Assembly: GCA_019391515.1 (NCBI GenBank) | Contig: JAHXQP010000017.1 | Location: 110,302-174,301, forward strand | Reading direction: 5' to 3' | Length of the DNA stretch: 64,000 nt | Origin: Clostridiaceae bacterium | Lineage (GTDB): Bacteria; Bacillota; Clostridia; Tissierellales; Sporanaerobacteraceae | Shown: piece after piece, positions 45,651 through 54,903 of the stretch | Layout: the number at the start of each line of letters is the position of its first letter | Numbering within the stretch: the stretch's first letter is position 1 | The notes under the pieces: generated by a model | What the model was told of the DNA's origin: nothing | The model's input: only the letters and a program-made list of their open reading frames with translations | The model's database searches: none | Program-made: the position numbers and the translations under genes

Positions 45651-46070
45651 TAGAAATTAGCAACCCACCAAACATATGATCCCAACTAAAAAAAGAAAAA
45701 AAGTAAGGATAATAGGTTCGAACACCGTCGATACCTTGCCTTATATTCGATCCTTCATCAACAATCTTTTGCATAACACTTGTAATATACAGAGGATTAA
45801 TATCATAAATACATGCGCTTAGCAGATATATTATGATTTTCTCTGTAATACTAGGGACAAAAAAACCTAATGCATAAAAAGTTTTACGTTTCCCTTTACA
45901 ATAGAATAAATAATACAATGCACCAGCTGTATAGGGAAAAACTAGTAGTAAACATTCTTTACGCTCTTGAAGCCGCCAAAGACAACTGTGAAAACTATTA
46001 GTAAGTAAGTGGATAGTATAATAAACCAACCTAAACACAATTTGTAAAAATCTTTATATCGCTTTTTCAC
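45616..46070 (-). pseudogene. Frameshifted membrane protein of unknown family
   Basis: A GTG at 46070 with a perfect GGGAGGTG starts KKRYKDFYKLCLGWF and a helix, then breaks near 45950. The protein goes on in another frame (PYTAGALYYLFYCKGKR, VPSITEKIIIYLLSAC) with three more helices and ends at 45616. It would be about 145 residues with four helices. It lies between two peptide-sensing modules; the family is not recognised. Confidence 0.6.
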
Positions 46071-46154
46071 TTTTACACCTCCCATTTTTGTATTGGTGGT
46101 GCTTTTCTACCGTCTCATTATCTAAGCATAACTCATTAACGTGTAGTTGATAGC

Positions 46155-47192
46155 TTATTGTTTCACATGCGGAAATATTAGTGATATGGTCAGCCCTGAA
46201 CCAATCCCCGATTTTACATCCAACTGAATTGCTAAATCATAAGCCATCTTACTTACTAAAAAGAGTCCCATTCCTGTTGCTTGCCTTGTATACGTACCTC
46301 GTCCTCCAGTAAAGCCCTTGTCAAAAATAAATGGTAAATCTTCTTCAGATACACCAGGTCCATTATCATTAATATTTAAAATAGTTTTATCACTCATTTC
46401 ATCATAAACCGTTTCAAATTTCAGAATTGGAGGATCCTGATTCTGTGAAACATATTTTGTGCTATTAGAGATTATTTGTTCTAATATAAAAGCTAATCCA
46501 TTGCGGTCAGATAAAATTTGCATTTCTTCACCTATGAACTGTATTTGAAAAGCAGATTCATCTAATAGTGATTGATGGTTCTCAATTGTCTGTTTACAAA
46601 ATGCTAGTAAGTTTATAGACTCAAAAATATAATCTTTATGAGTAGCCCTAAGTCTTGCAAAATACAAAATTCGCTCTACGTCTCCAAGGATTTGATCTCT
46701 GACATGAAACATACGTTGTCTAACAAGGGGAGACATTTCATCACTGCGGTTATCTAAAACCAAGGTCATTAATGACAGAGGCTTTTTAATTTCATGAACC
46801 CATCCTTCTATATAGTCTTCATAATCGGTCAACTCAATAACTTGATCATTAAGCTCCGACTGGTATGATCTTATGACACTTCCCATCCTACGGATAAATG
46901 GCGAATATGTTTTAGGAGATACATGACATAATCTTTCTTCGTTCATCTCATTCGGTTCTAACAAAAAATCTTGAAAGGCAGCTTCGATTATTTTTTGCTT
47001 TCTAATGATAGTGAATACAGACAACGATATCATTGCTAGAGTAAAAACAATCATGAGTCCTACTAAAACATTAAACGTTTCAGGATAGGCCAACCAAGCT
47101 AAAAAACTAAAAAGGAGACTTGTAGCCATCAACATAAGAAACCATTGTCCATAAGCATGAAAACAATCATATATTTGCTTTATCCATTTCAT
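46155..47192 (-). CDS. bceS: Intramembrane-sensing histidine kinase (BceS-like)
   Basis: 345 aa. Two closely spaced helices (about 18-35 and 41-62) with almost no extracellular loop are typical for BceS kinases, which rely on their ABC transporter to sense antibiotics. The His box is YIEGWVHEIKKPLSL (about 127-141), and the ATPase domain has LEQIISNSTKYVS, NINDNGPGVSEEDL and TGMGLFLVSKMA. It follows bceR by 8 bp. Codon and base use in this module look less AT-rich than in neighbours. Confidence 0.92.
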   Translation of the reverse strand: MKWIKQIYDCFHAYGQWFLMLMATSLLFSFLAWLAYPETFNVLVGLMIVFTLAMISLSVFTIIRKQKIIEAAFQDFLLEPNEMNEERLCHVSPKTYSPFIRRMGSVIRSYQSELNDQVIELTDYEDYIEGWVHEIKKPLSLMTLVLDNRSDEMSPLVRQRMFHVRDQILGDVERILYFARLRATHKDYIFESINLLAFCKQTIENHQSLLDESAFQIQFIGEEMQILSDRNGLAFILEQIISNSTKYVSQNQDPPILKFETVYDEMSDKTILNINDNGPGVSEEDLPFIFDKGFTGGRGTYTRQATGMGLFLVSKMAYDLAIQLDVKSGIGSGLTISLIFPHVKQ

Positions 47193-47200
47193 AACTTTAT

Positions 47201-47866
47201 CTACCCCCTAAGTCGATAACCTTTACCCCTTATTGTCTCAATTTGATCCTCCAAGTTTAATTGCCGTAGTGTTTTTCGCAAGCGAGTGAGGTTCACTTGA
47301 AGCGCATTTTCGTCTATATATTGATCTGTTCCCCATAAAATTTTACTCAGTGTTGACTTGGATACAATCTCAGGTCTATGCTGTACTAAAGCCAATAAAA
47401 TTCTTCCTTCATTAGCTGATAATAATAAGGATTGAGATCCCTTATACAGAGTAAAGGTATTTGGATCTAGCGAAAAACTGCCACCATCTATCAAGCTTGG
47501 TTGTCCTTCAAACCTTCTTAACAGGTTCTGAATACGCGCTAATAATCTATCTCGATTGCATGGTTTTGTGAGATAATCATCTGCACCTAAATGAAGACCA
47601 TGTAATTCATCTTGTAACTTATCTCTAGATGTAAGAATCAATATTGGACCAATCCCTTTTAATTTTAGACTTTTGCATATTTCAAATCCTGATTGTTCCG
47701 GTAAATTGACGTCTAATAAGACTAAGTCTGGTGCCAAAGTGGCTATTTGAGCAACTACATCATGGAAGTCTGCAATTGCCATCACTTCATAACCAGCTTT
47801 TTGCAATATATCCATTAACTCTTCTCTCATCAATGAATCATCTTCAACAATTGTAATTTTGACCAC
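47201..47866 (-). CDS. bceR: OmpR-family response regulator (BceR-like)
   Basis: 221 aa. The receiver has IVEDDSLM, LVLLDVNLPEQSG (phospho-Asp about residue 52), ILTSR and LTKPCNRDRL; the winged helix contains SANEGRILLALVQHRPE and the end TIRGKGYRLRG. It pairs with BceS and should activate bceAB when a peptide antibiotic is present. It is 36 bp downstream of bceB, giving the order bceA-bceB-bceR-bceS on the minus strand. Confidence 0.93.
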   Translation of the reverse strand: MVKITIVEDDSLMREELMDILQKAGYEVMAIADFHDVVAQIATLAPDLVLLDVNLPEQSGFEICKSLKLKGIGPILILTSRDKLQDELHGLHLGADDYLTKPCNRDRLLARIQNLLRRFEGQPSLIDGGSFSLDPNTFTLYKGSQSLLLSANEGRILLALVQHRPEIVSKSTLSKILWGTDQYIDENALQVNLTRLRKTLRQLNLEDQIETIRGKGYRLRG

Positions 47867-47902
47867 TTTAGCACCCCCTTAAATGTAAAATTTAACGATT
47901 CC

Positions 47903-50068
47903 TTAATCTATATTTGGCTTCCAACGCAATTTATCTATCTCATGTTCTGCTGAACGGGCAACTGCCACTCCATAAATTACTAAAATTACTATTACAATAC
48001 ATGCAACGGTAAAGGCAATAGGATAAAGTAACGCTTTATCTTCGATGTGAATAATAACAAATGAAATCATAGCCTTTATACCAACAGCTCCACTGACGCA
48101 TGCAAGAGATATAGGTAACAGAAAGGTCAACAACACCTGTCTATGCATAGATTTTTTCATTTGATTACGTTTTGCCCCCAACATTGAAAGAGTTAAATAG
48201 CGTTGTCTTGTCTGCCTCATCTGTGTCAAAAATTGTAAAGCTAATACCGTACAGGCAATTATCAAGAATAAAAATCCCATATATAGTATCGTATAACTTC
48301 CAGCAACAACGTAGAAAAGCTTACGTCCAAAATTTTGTAAATAACTTTCAAATTTGAAGCCTGAAGATTTTAATAAGTCTCTAGCCTCCATCATTGGTTT
48401 CATTAAACCTTGCTGTTCTTGAATCTTTTGTGGGATACGAAAATTCCAATACGATCTATAGTTTTCCGTATTTAATAATTGTTCAAACATATGATCAGGG
48501 ACTATAAATGCTGAAGTAATTTCTACAGAACGGTCTGCTACTAATCCTCTCATTGGAATTGATGGGTGTATATATATTGCCTGATCATTAATGCTCATCA
48601 AACTTTGCCCTTCTTTTGCAGCCTTTTCAAGAATATTGTCTAGTACAGGCATGCTCTCTAGATTATCCTTAGGCATAAAATCCGGATTAAAGTATAAAGC
48701 AATTTCATCTGAATGTAGGTTCAGCGGTTTTTCTCCTATAGTTTCTAAAAGTCCATTATAAGAGGATTCAGGAATGAGGTAAGGTTTTGTTGCATCAATC
48801 TCTAGAGCCCCAAAAAGATTAAGTGCTTCAGGGTTTTCCGAACTGATAGTGTAACCCTGCATTTCTCCAGATAAAACTTGTTCTTTATAGTTGCTTGGCA
48901 GAGCCATAATTAGTTGCTCTCTTAATTTAGACCAGTCTACCAACGATACAGGCAAGTCGTCTTCTGCACCTTCATCCTGATATTTCATTCTTCCAATTTC
49001 TAAAAGATTTAAATCCTCTACATATGGTGCCATTTTTTCTGAAGTAAGAAATTGTTCAACCTTTTGATTATCCCCATTAACAGTAAAATCATATATCGAG
49101 GAACTTCTAGTAGAAACACTTTCAAAGCTCATAATAGTTGAAGCACCATTTGTTATCAAAATGATAGACAACGTAATTAGAATAGATGTTACAGCAACAG
49201 AAGTAGATCTATTGGCTACGTTCTCTTGAAACTGTCTTAATGTAAATGTGTGCAGCCCTTTAGTAGATTTACGCTCGGACAAGCTTGCTAATAAGCCTAA
49301 TAGTTTTCCAAATCCCCTCATAAAAAGGATCGTTCCTAAACTTCCGAGACCCAATGCCACAAACAGAAGCAGTCCTCCAAAATCCATAAAACGATATAAA
49401 ACGATCCAATATGCCGCGCCTAGTAAAATAGAACCTGCTAATATATGAAATATGTTGCTCTTAACATGCCCCATATCTTGCTTCTTATCCATTTGATCAT
49501 TCAGTAATTGATGTACCTCTTGATTAAATAATCTTCTACCAAGAATGACTAGTGCTATAAACTGGATGAATAAAAAACCAATTATGGTAAAGAAAATCGC
49601 ACCTACTGACAAACTTATTTGATGACCGATAATTCCCTGACCGACTAATTTAGAAACCGTCAAGCTGATTATTTCTGCTAAAAATCCGCCTACTAAAATG
49701 CCTCCAATGAGTGCCAAAATAGAAGTAATTAGCCCCTCTGCTAAAAGTTGAAGAACAAGGCGTTCCTTGCGCATTCCTAACATGAGATAGAGCCCAAACT
49801 CTTTACTCCTTCGATTTAATTGGTACTGATTAGCAAATAAAATCAAGAAAAACAATAAAAATAATGCAAATAGATATACAATTGGCATTAGAGCTAAAAG
49901 TTTATCGATTGAATCACTTTCAAATTCCTTTAAAAATATAATAACATCTTGTCTACCAAGTGAAAGAATGATATAAAACGACGCTATTGCTGTTACAAGC
50001 GTTGTAAAGTAAATTAAATTCTCCTTACGACTACGTTTAGCATTACGATAAATCAGCTTAGAGAACAT
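47903..50068 (-). CDS. bceB: Bacitracin-type ABC permease (BceB)
   Basis: 721 aa from the ATG at 50068, which overlaps the bceA end by 11 bp and has GGAGGT 10 bp upstream. It has ten predicted helices with the large extracellular domain (about residues 320-560) between helices 7 and 8, which binds the antibiotic complex. FYIILSLGRQDVIIFLKEFE near the start and RSKEFGLYLMLGMRKERL are typical. It works with BceA and signals to BceS. Confidence 0.92.
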   Translation of the reverse strand: MFSKLIYRNAKRSRKENLIYFTTLVTAIASFYIILSLGRQDVIIFLKEFESDSIDKLLALMPIVYLFALFLLFFLILFANQYQLNRRSKEFGLYLMLGMRKERLVLQLLAEGLITSILALIGGILVGGFLAEIISLTVSKLVGQGIIGHQISLSVGAIFFTIIGFLFIQFIALVILGRRLFNQEVHQLLNDQMDKKQDMGHVKSNIFHILAGSILLGAAYWIVLYRFMDFGGLLLFVALGLGSLGTILFMRGFGKLLGLLASLSERKSTKGLHTFTLRQFQENVANRSTSVAVTSILITLSIILITNGASTIMSFESVSTRSSSIYDFTVNGDNQKVEQFLTSEKMAPYVEDLNLLEIGRMKYQDEGAEDDLPVSLVDWSKLREQLIMALPSNYKEQVLSGEMQGYTISSENPEALNLFGALEIDATKPYLIPESSYNGLLETIGEKPLNLHSDEIALYFNPDFMPKDNLESMPVLDNILEKAAKEGQSLMSINDQAIYIHPSIPMRGLVADRSVEITSAFIVPDHMFEQLLNTENYRSYWNFRIPQKIQEQQGLMKPMMEARDLLKSSGFKFESYLQNFGRKLFYVVAGSYTILYMGFLFLIIACTVLALQFLTQMRQTRQRYLTLSMLGAKRNQMKKSMHRQVLLTFLLPISLACVSGAVGIKAMISFVIIHIEDKALLYPIAFTVACIVIVILVIYGVAVARSAEHEIDKLRWKPNID

Positions 50069-50837
50069 TTGCACTTCCACCTCCAAGCTGAGCCATTAAC
50101 TGCAAGATTCTTTCATAAAATTTCTCGCGAGACTCATCATGTTTGCGGCGCAGTTCATGAAATATTACACCATCTTGTATAAAAAGGATTCTAGAGCAAA
50201 AACTTGTAGCATTGGGATCATGGCTAACCATTAAAATAGTTCTTCCACTACTTCTATTGATACCTTCCAACTTATTCATTAAGATTCTTGCAGAACGTGT
50301 ATCTAATGCTCCTGTCGGTTCATCTGCCAAAACAATATCTGGTTCAGAAATCAAACAGCGTGCAGCTGCTACCCGTTGTTTTTGTCCCCCAGACATCTGA
50401 GATGGAAATTTATTAAGAATATCAGCAATTTCTAAAAAATCTGCTAGTTCATCTAATTTAGCACGTGCTTTTGCAAAATCCATTCCATGAATAGACAGTG
50501 GTAATAATATATTTTCTTGTCCAGTTAAATTATCTAGCAGTGCAAAGTCTTGAAACAAATATCCAATTCGACTTCCCCGATATTCCGCTAAATCCTTACT
50601 ATCAAAAGCACTAATGTTTTTTCCATTTAAAAACACACGCCCTGATGTTGGCTTTATAATCGTTGCAATGCAATTTAATAATGTAGTTTTACCAGAGCCA
50701 CTTGGACCCATGATTCCAAGAAACTCTCCTGGAAAAACATCAAAAGTAATTCCCTTTAATGCAACGGTTTCACTTTGTTCTTCACCATATGTCTTATATA
50801 CTTCTTGAACTCGAAGCAACTTATCTGAAATTTTCAT
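50058..50837 (-). CDS. bceA: Bacitracin-type ABC ATPase (BceA)
   Basis: 259 aa. Walker A GPSGSGKTT, Q-loop LFQDFALLD, signature MSGGQKQRVAAAR, Walker B VLADEPTGALD and H-loop MVSHD are intact; the C-terminal extension (RKHDESREKFYERILQLMAQ) is usual for BceA. It leads the bceABRS module with RBS GGGAGGGA. BceAB frees lipid II cycle intermediates from peptide antibiotics such as bacitracin or some lantibiotics. Confidence 0.94.
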   Translation of the reverse strand: MKISDKLLRVQEVYKTYGEEQSETVALKGITFDVFPGEFLGIMGPSGSGKTTLLNCIATIIKPTSGRVFLNGKNISAFDSKDLAEYRGSRIGYLFQDFALLDNLTGQENILLPLSIHGMDFAKARAKLDELADFLEIADILNKFPSQMSGGQKQRVAAARCLISEPDIVLADEPTGALDTRSARILMNKLEGINRSSGRTILMVSHDPNATSFCSRILFIQDGVIFHELRRKHDESREKFYERILQLMAQLGGGSANVL

Positions 50838-51159
50838 ATCATATCCCTCCCATACTTTTCTCTATTAACACTATATAATGAAAATTTACCAATTAACACT
50901 TACAGTTGTTGTAAGGTTGGTAATAAGAGGAATATCTCCTTTATTAAATTAATAATCAGGCACCGTTACCCTTTTGAATTGCCAACGCAATCCAATTTTC
51001 GATTTATTTAAAATAATATAAATTGCCCCCAAGGACAAGAGCTATCCTTTTTTATCATATCTACACCAAATTCACTTTTTCATCTTATAACACGCGGTTT
51101 ACCCCATGTCATCTATATTTTGCCCTAAAAATCAGTTTCAAAGATGGTCATTTTTCGCC

Positions 51160-51185
51160 TTTAACCACAACATGTTGTGGTTAAA
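51160..51185. repeat. Perfect 26-bp palindrome
   Basis: TTTAACCACAACA (51160-51172) is the exact complement of 51173-51185, centred on CATG, between bceA and the serine recombinase gene. It may be a bidirectional stem, an operator, or part of an element end. The rest of 50838-51233 holds no gene. Confidence 0.7.
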
Positions 51186-51233
51186 GTGCCTTATTTATCC
51201 TTTTATTCACAAGACATCATCAGAACCACACAT

Positions 51234-52942
51234 TCAACGTGTGTCGGTATCACTATGGGAACACGGATTATTATCTTGATTTTTAGTTTTCTTCTTTTTA
51301 CTATTCTTTTGTTCTGTGATATCCAATGAGTTATTAAATCCTGTTTTATATACAAAAGTTACTTTATAGGGATTAGGTGTTCCATCTTCCTCATAACCTC
51401 CAACTATAACTTTCTCAATTATGCTTTCAAAAACATATCTATCAAATTTCTGTAAAACTTCATTTGATTCTATTGTTCTTTTAAATTCTTTTAATCTATC
51501 TTTAAGGTTTTTTTCATCAATAGCTTCATTTTCTAAATCTTTTTTATTACTTGCTAACTCTTCAATTTTCTCACTTAACTCAATAAACTTACTTTCATAT
51601 GTATCTTTGTCAATAATACTCTCTGATCTCATATCAACTAAGTTATTTTTTTAGTTTCAAGTGAATTTATATCTTTTTTTATTTTATCTATTTGCTTAAT
51701 TGCACTAGAGTCTTTTAGCATGTCTTCTATTCTTTTCATAAATTCATCTACAATATCTTTATTGTTATTAGTTATCAGTTTATATGAATCTAGAAAGGCT
51801 TTTTCAATCATCTCCTCTTCAACACCTTTACATTGAGGACAATATTTCTTACCTTTTTTGGTCCCAGTAATACATTGCCAAACAACTTTGGAATGCTTTT
51901 TCCCGCTATGCCAATTTCGCCTAGATAAATTACTTCCACAAAACCCACATCTAAGCATACTACTAAATGCATATTGTCTACTATATTTTTCCCTTTTCCC
52001 AGAAAGATTTCCTCTATTACTCCCTCGTTTTAATCTAATCTTCTGTGCTTTTTCAAATACTTCTTTGCTTATAATAGGTTCATGATGATCTTTCAAGTAA
52101 AATTGATCCTCTTCCCCCATATTATCTAAGCGTCTTTTTGATATTGGATCAACAGTAAATGTTTTTCCTAGTAATATATCTCCAGTATATTTTTCATTTT
52201 TTATTATGCCTCTTACTCCTGAATCATTCCATACAGAATTCCCTTTTTTCGTTTTATATCCTAAGTTTGTCAATTCTCTAGCTATTACATAACACCCAAC
52301 ACCTTCAATATATCTATTAAATATGTATCTTACAATTTCCGCTTCTTTCTCATTTACTGAAATACTTTTATCTTCCTTATTATAATCATATCCTAGACAT
52401 CCATGAAAACCTACTAGCTCACCACGCTTCATTTTCATTTTTAATCCCATTTTCACATTAGATGAAATTGTTTCTACTTCCTGTTGGGCTACAGAACTTA
52501 ATATTACTAGCAATAGTTCTCCATCCATCGTCAAAGTATTAATATTTTCTTTTTCAAAAAATACTGCAATATTCTTTTCTTTCAATTGCCTTACATATTT
52601 TAAAGTATCCAATGTATTCCTAGCAAACCTTGCTATGGATTTGGTTATTATCATATCTATTTCGCCATTCATACAATCATTTATTAATCTTTGAAAATCT
52701 TCTCTTTTTTCCACTTGTGTTCCAGTAATCGCTTCATCGGCATAAATATCTGCAAATTCCCATTCATCTTTTTCTTCAATAAGATCTGTGTAATATTGTA
52801 CTTGTAATCTATAACTATGAAGTTGATCTTCTGAATCTGTACTCACACGACAATATGCTGCTACCCTCAACTTATCTAAATGCCGACTCCTTGTCCTATC
52901 TAAAATAGATTTATTTGCCTTTATAATTCTCACTTCACTCAA
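51234..52942 (-). pseudogene. Large serine recombinase, broken by a -1 frameshift
   Basis: The first frame (start TTG 52942 after GGGGGG, or GTG 52954; to 51638) encodes the resolvase domain with catalytic Ser in AAYCRVSTDSEDQ, the Arg motif in SIARFARNT, a recombinase domain and a zinc ribbon (LRCGFCGSNL...CPQCKG). The second frame (51632-51234) holds the coiled coil and C-terminus (KFIELSEKIEELASNKKDL, YVFESIIEKVIVGGYEEDG). They would join if the A7 run near 51650 had eight A. Total would be about 568 residues, a full-length integrase/excisionase of the TnpX/Tn4451 type. Programmed or phase-variable slippage cannot be excluded. Confidence 0.85.
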
Positions 52943-53011
52943 TTTACCCCCCACTTCCGTGTTCCTATTACGTAATACCTATCAATAGTATACTAATTCT
53001 GAAAATTCATA

Positions 53012-53164
53012 TCAAGAGGTTAAATCTGATTTTATGCCATAATCTTTCATTAATTTTTGTTTTAACAAAAAGTATTCTTTTCCTGTTATGAGATTAGAGT
53101 GTAACAATTGACCCAACATAGCCAACTGAATACTATATCTCAATAGCTCTTCTTCATATGTCAT
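53012..53164 (-). CDS. Small SHOCT-like protein next to recombinase (50 aa)
   Basis: ATG at 53164 with AAAGGAGGGAG 10 bp upstream; stop at 53012, 70 bp before the recombinase start. The 50 residues read TYEEELLRYSIQLAML, then GQLLHSNLITGKEYFLLKQK, a helix-turn-helix pair of the SHOCT type (short domain with LI-T--E---K). Small proteins of this type often precede serine recombinases of clostridial mobile elements. A role in controlling excision is possible. Confidence 0.65.
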   Translation of the reverse strand: MTYEEELLRYSIQLAMLGQLLHSNLITGKEYFLLKQKLMKDYGIKSDLTS

Positions 53165-53229
53165 CTGTTACACTCCCTCCTTTAAAACTTAGGTATTTAT
53201 AGACTAAACAAATGGTAGTTTGTAGTTAC

Positions 53230-53720
53230 TACTCCATAGAAATTAACCTCTTCCCGCTCTTATAGGTAAGCCGCCTCTTTATATTAGTTAGCTAGACGGA
53301 AGTATCATTATGCCCCCAGATAAATCATGGCCAATGAATCTACATTTTCATTTTATAGTTTAATATTTTTCGCCCTCACTTTCGTGGTCATGGCGTATTC
53401 ACTAAAAAGCTCTTATCTGTGGAATGTATTTGTTTTGTCTTATTTAATTTTCAAAGATCAAAACTATGTTTTATATCTACTTATTTCTATATAAAAAAGG
53501 GTTGTACCTAGCAGAAAATAGTTTATTTTACTTTAAAAACTACTATCCCGGTAATCAGTTTTATTTCTAGTCTACGGCTTAAATTTTTATCAATATACAA
53601 ATGTGGATTACCTGATGTATTATAAAGTTTCCTTTTGGAGGGAGATAGAACCATAAGAATTCACCTCCCTCCTTTTTTAGTTTTTAAATTTAATAAGTAT
53701 TTCCCCCTTCACTCACTAGC
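53230..53720 (-). repeat. Degenerate copy of the orf8/orf7 locus (copy A)
   Basis: 53230-53636 is closely similar to 57428-57832, including the AGCAGAAAATA stretch and the end of the HTH gene. At about 53636 it jumps to sequence matching 58365-58450 (GGAGGGAGATAG, AAGAATTCACCTCCCTCC). So about 530 bp with most of the HTH and sigma-like genes have been deleted. There is no gene left in 53165-53983. Confidence 0.75.
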
Positions 53721-53983
53721 ACAACTTAAAACAAGTTTTTAGCAATTTTTTTGATTTTAAAATTATAGTATTTTTTCAATCTTCACATATTCCAAATAAA
53801 ATTTCTTGTTGCTCAAGAGCAAAAAATCTAATTCAGCATATTTAAAATTCAACAGTACGTTAAAAACCTATAGGACATCTAAATGTTATTGTTCTAACAT
53901 AATTAGTCAAATTGATTATTAAATTTTTAATTTCCATTTAGCGGAGTATTAAATATGATAAAATTGTATTATGGAAGCGATAA

Positions 53984-54403
53984 CATGTCTAAAGCTTCTG
54001 AAAAAAGCCTTGTATACACAGTATTAATCTATCTTATAGGATTATTTATTGCGTTTTTTGGTATTTTGATAATCCTGAAGATTCATACGGATGGCTTTAC
54101 CTACTTACTGGACTAATTATTATCGTGCCTCTCTTAGTAGGATTAATCTTTTCTTCTCCCTATAAAGAAAAAATAGATATAAAATATTGGACTATTTTAT
54201 TTATCATCATTTTGATTATAGCTACTGTAACTGATCTTCTTGATAAAACAATTGCACCAAACTACTATACATATGAGTCATTAGAAGAATTGAAGATATA
54301 TTTAATTCAAAATATCAAAGAGAAGTCATACCTAAACTTAGGACCAATTATTGATACTTTAGCTTTTATCTTTGGAACATTTTTAAAAAATAGGTACAAA
54401 TAG
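53984..54403 (+). pseudogene. Frameshifted paralogue of the small membrane protein
   Basis: The ATG at 53984 begins SKASEKSLVYTVLIYLIGLF; after about 26 codons the matching sequence moves to another frame (DNPEDSYGWLYLLTGLIIIV) and continues to 54403. Adding one T in a T-run near 54065 restores it. The full product would be about 140 residues with three helices, similar along its length to the gene at 54463-54888 (FFEDPKEVYTGW matches the DNPEDSYGW area). Confidence 0.7.
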
Positions 54404-54462
54404 CCTACTCTTTAAGATTATGATATAATAATTAGTGTTAACCTATAGAGGAGTGAAATAAA

Positions 54463-54888
54463 TTGAAGATTGGTATCAAAGCAAAAAATAGTAATCAAAT
54501 TATACTTGTATACTTAATCTATAGATTTATTTGGTTTCTTATGTGGTTCTTTGAAGATCCGAAAGAAGTTTATACAGGATGGATTTTTCTTTTTTCAGGT
54601 CTATTCATTATAATACCAGCTTCCATAGGCTATATTTTTGTTTCGTTTGAAGGAATTAAAAAAATTAAAAAACCAATACTTTTTATTACCACTATACTTT
54701 TATTGTCTTTATTAACAAATATTATAGGTCCTATTTTTGATGGACAATATCATATGCGTGATTCACTACAAGAACTTTTCCAATATCTATGTAATATAAT
54801 TAGAGATAAAGAATATTTGTCCTTAACTTATCTAATAGATGGATTTGCTTTTTTACTAGGTATATTAATAAGGCGTAAGACTAAATAA
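54463..54888 (+). CDS. Small membrane protein of unknown family
   Basis: 141 aa from a TTG with GAGGAG 10 bp upstream. Three hydrophobic segments (about 14-29, 42-62 and 70-88) are followed by a polar stretch (DGQYHMRDSLQELFQYL) and a last helix near the C-terminus. The decayed neighbour at 53984-54403 is a paralogue. The shared Ser-Leu-x-Glu-Leu-x-x-Tyr-Leu region suggests a common function, which I cannot name. It is inside the mobile-element remnant. Confidence 0.65.
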   Translation: MKIGIKAKNSNQIILVYLIYRFIWFLMWFFEDPKEVYTGWIFLFSGLFIIIPASIGYIFVSFEGIKKIKKPILFITTILLLSLLTNIIGPIFDGQYHMRDSLQELFQYLCNIIRDKEYLSLTYLIDGFAFLLGILIRRKTK

Positions 54889-54902
54889 TCTTACGCCTTA
54901 TT
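54869..54902. terminator. Bidirectional terminator
   Basis: TAAGGCGTAAGA (54869-54880) pairs perfectly with 54889-54900 between two convergent genes; TTGTT follows on the plus side, TATTAA on the minus side. It overlaps the stop of the membrane protein gene. Confidence 0.8.
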
Positions 54903-54903
54903 G

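Noticed and set aside
51234..51632. Idea that the recombinase C-terminal frame is a separate gene
   Set aside because: The coiled-coil and C-terminal motifs continue directly from the first frame and one added A joins them; there is no RBS for a separate start.
53230..53720. Possible CRISPR or short tandem repeat in this region
   Set aside because: The repetition is a long, two-copy direct repeat with the locus at 57428-58450, not a repeat-spacer array. I saw no CRISPR array anywhere in the window.
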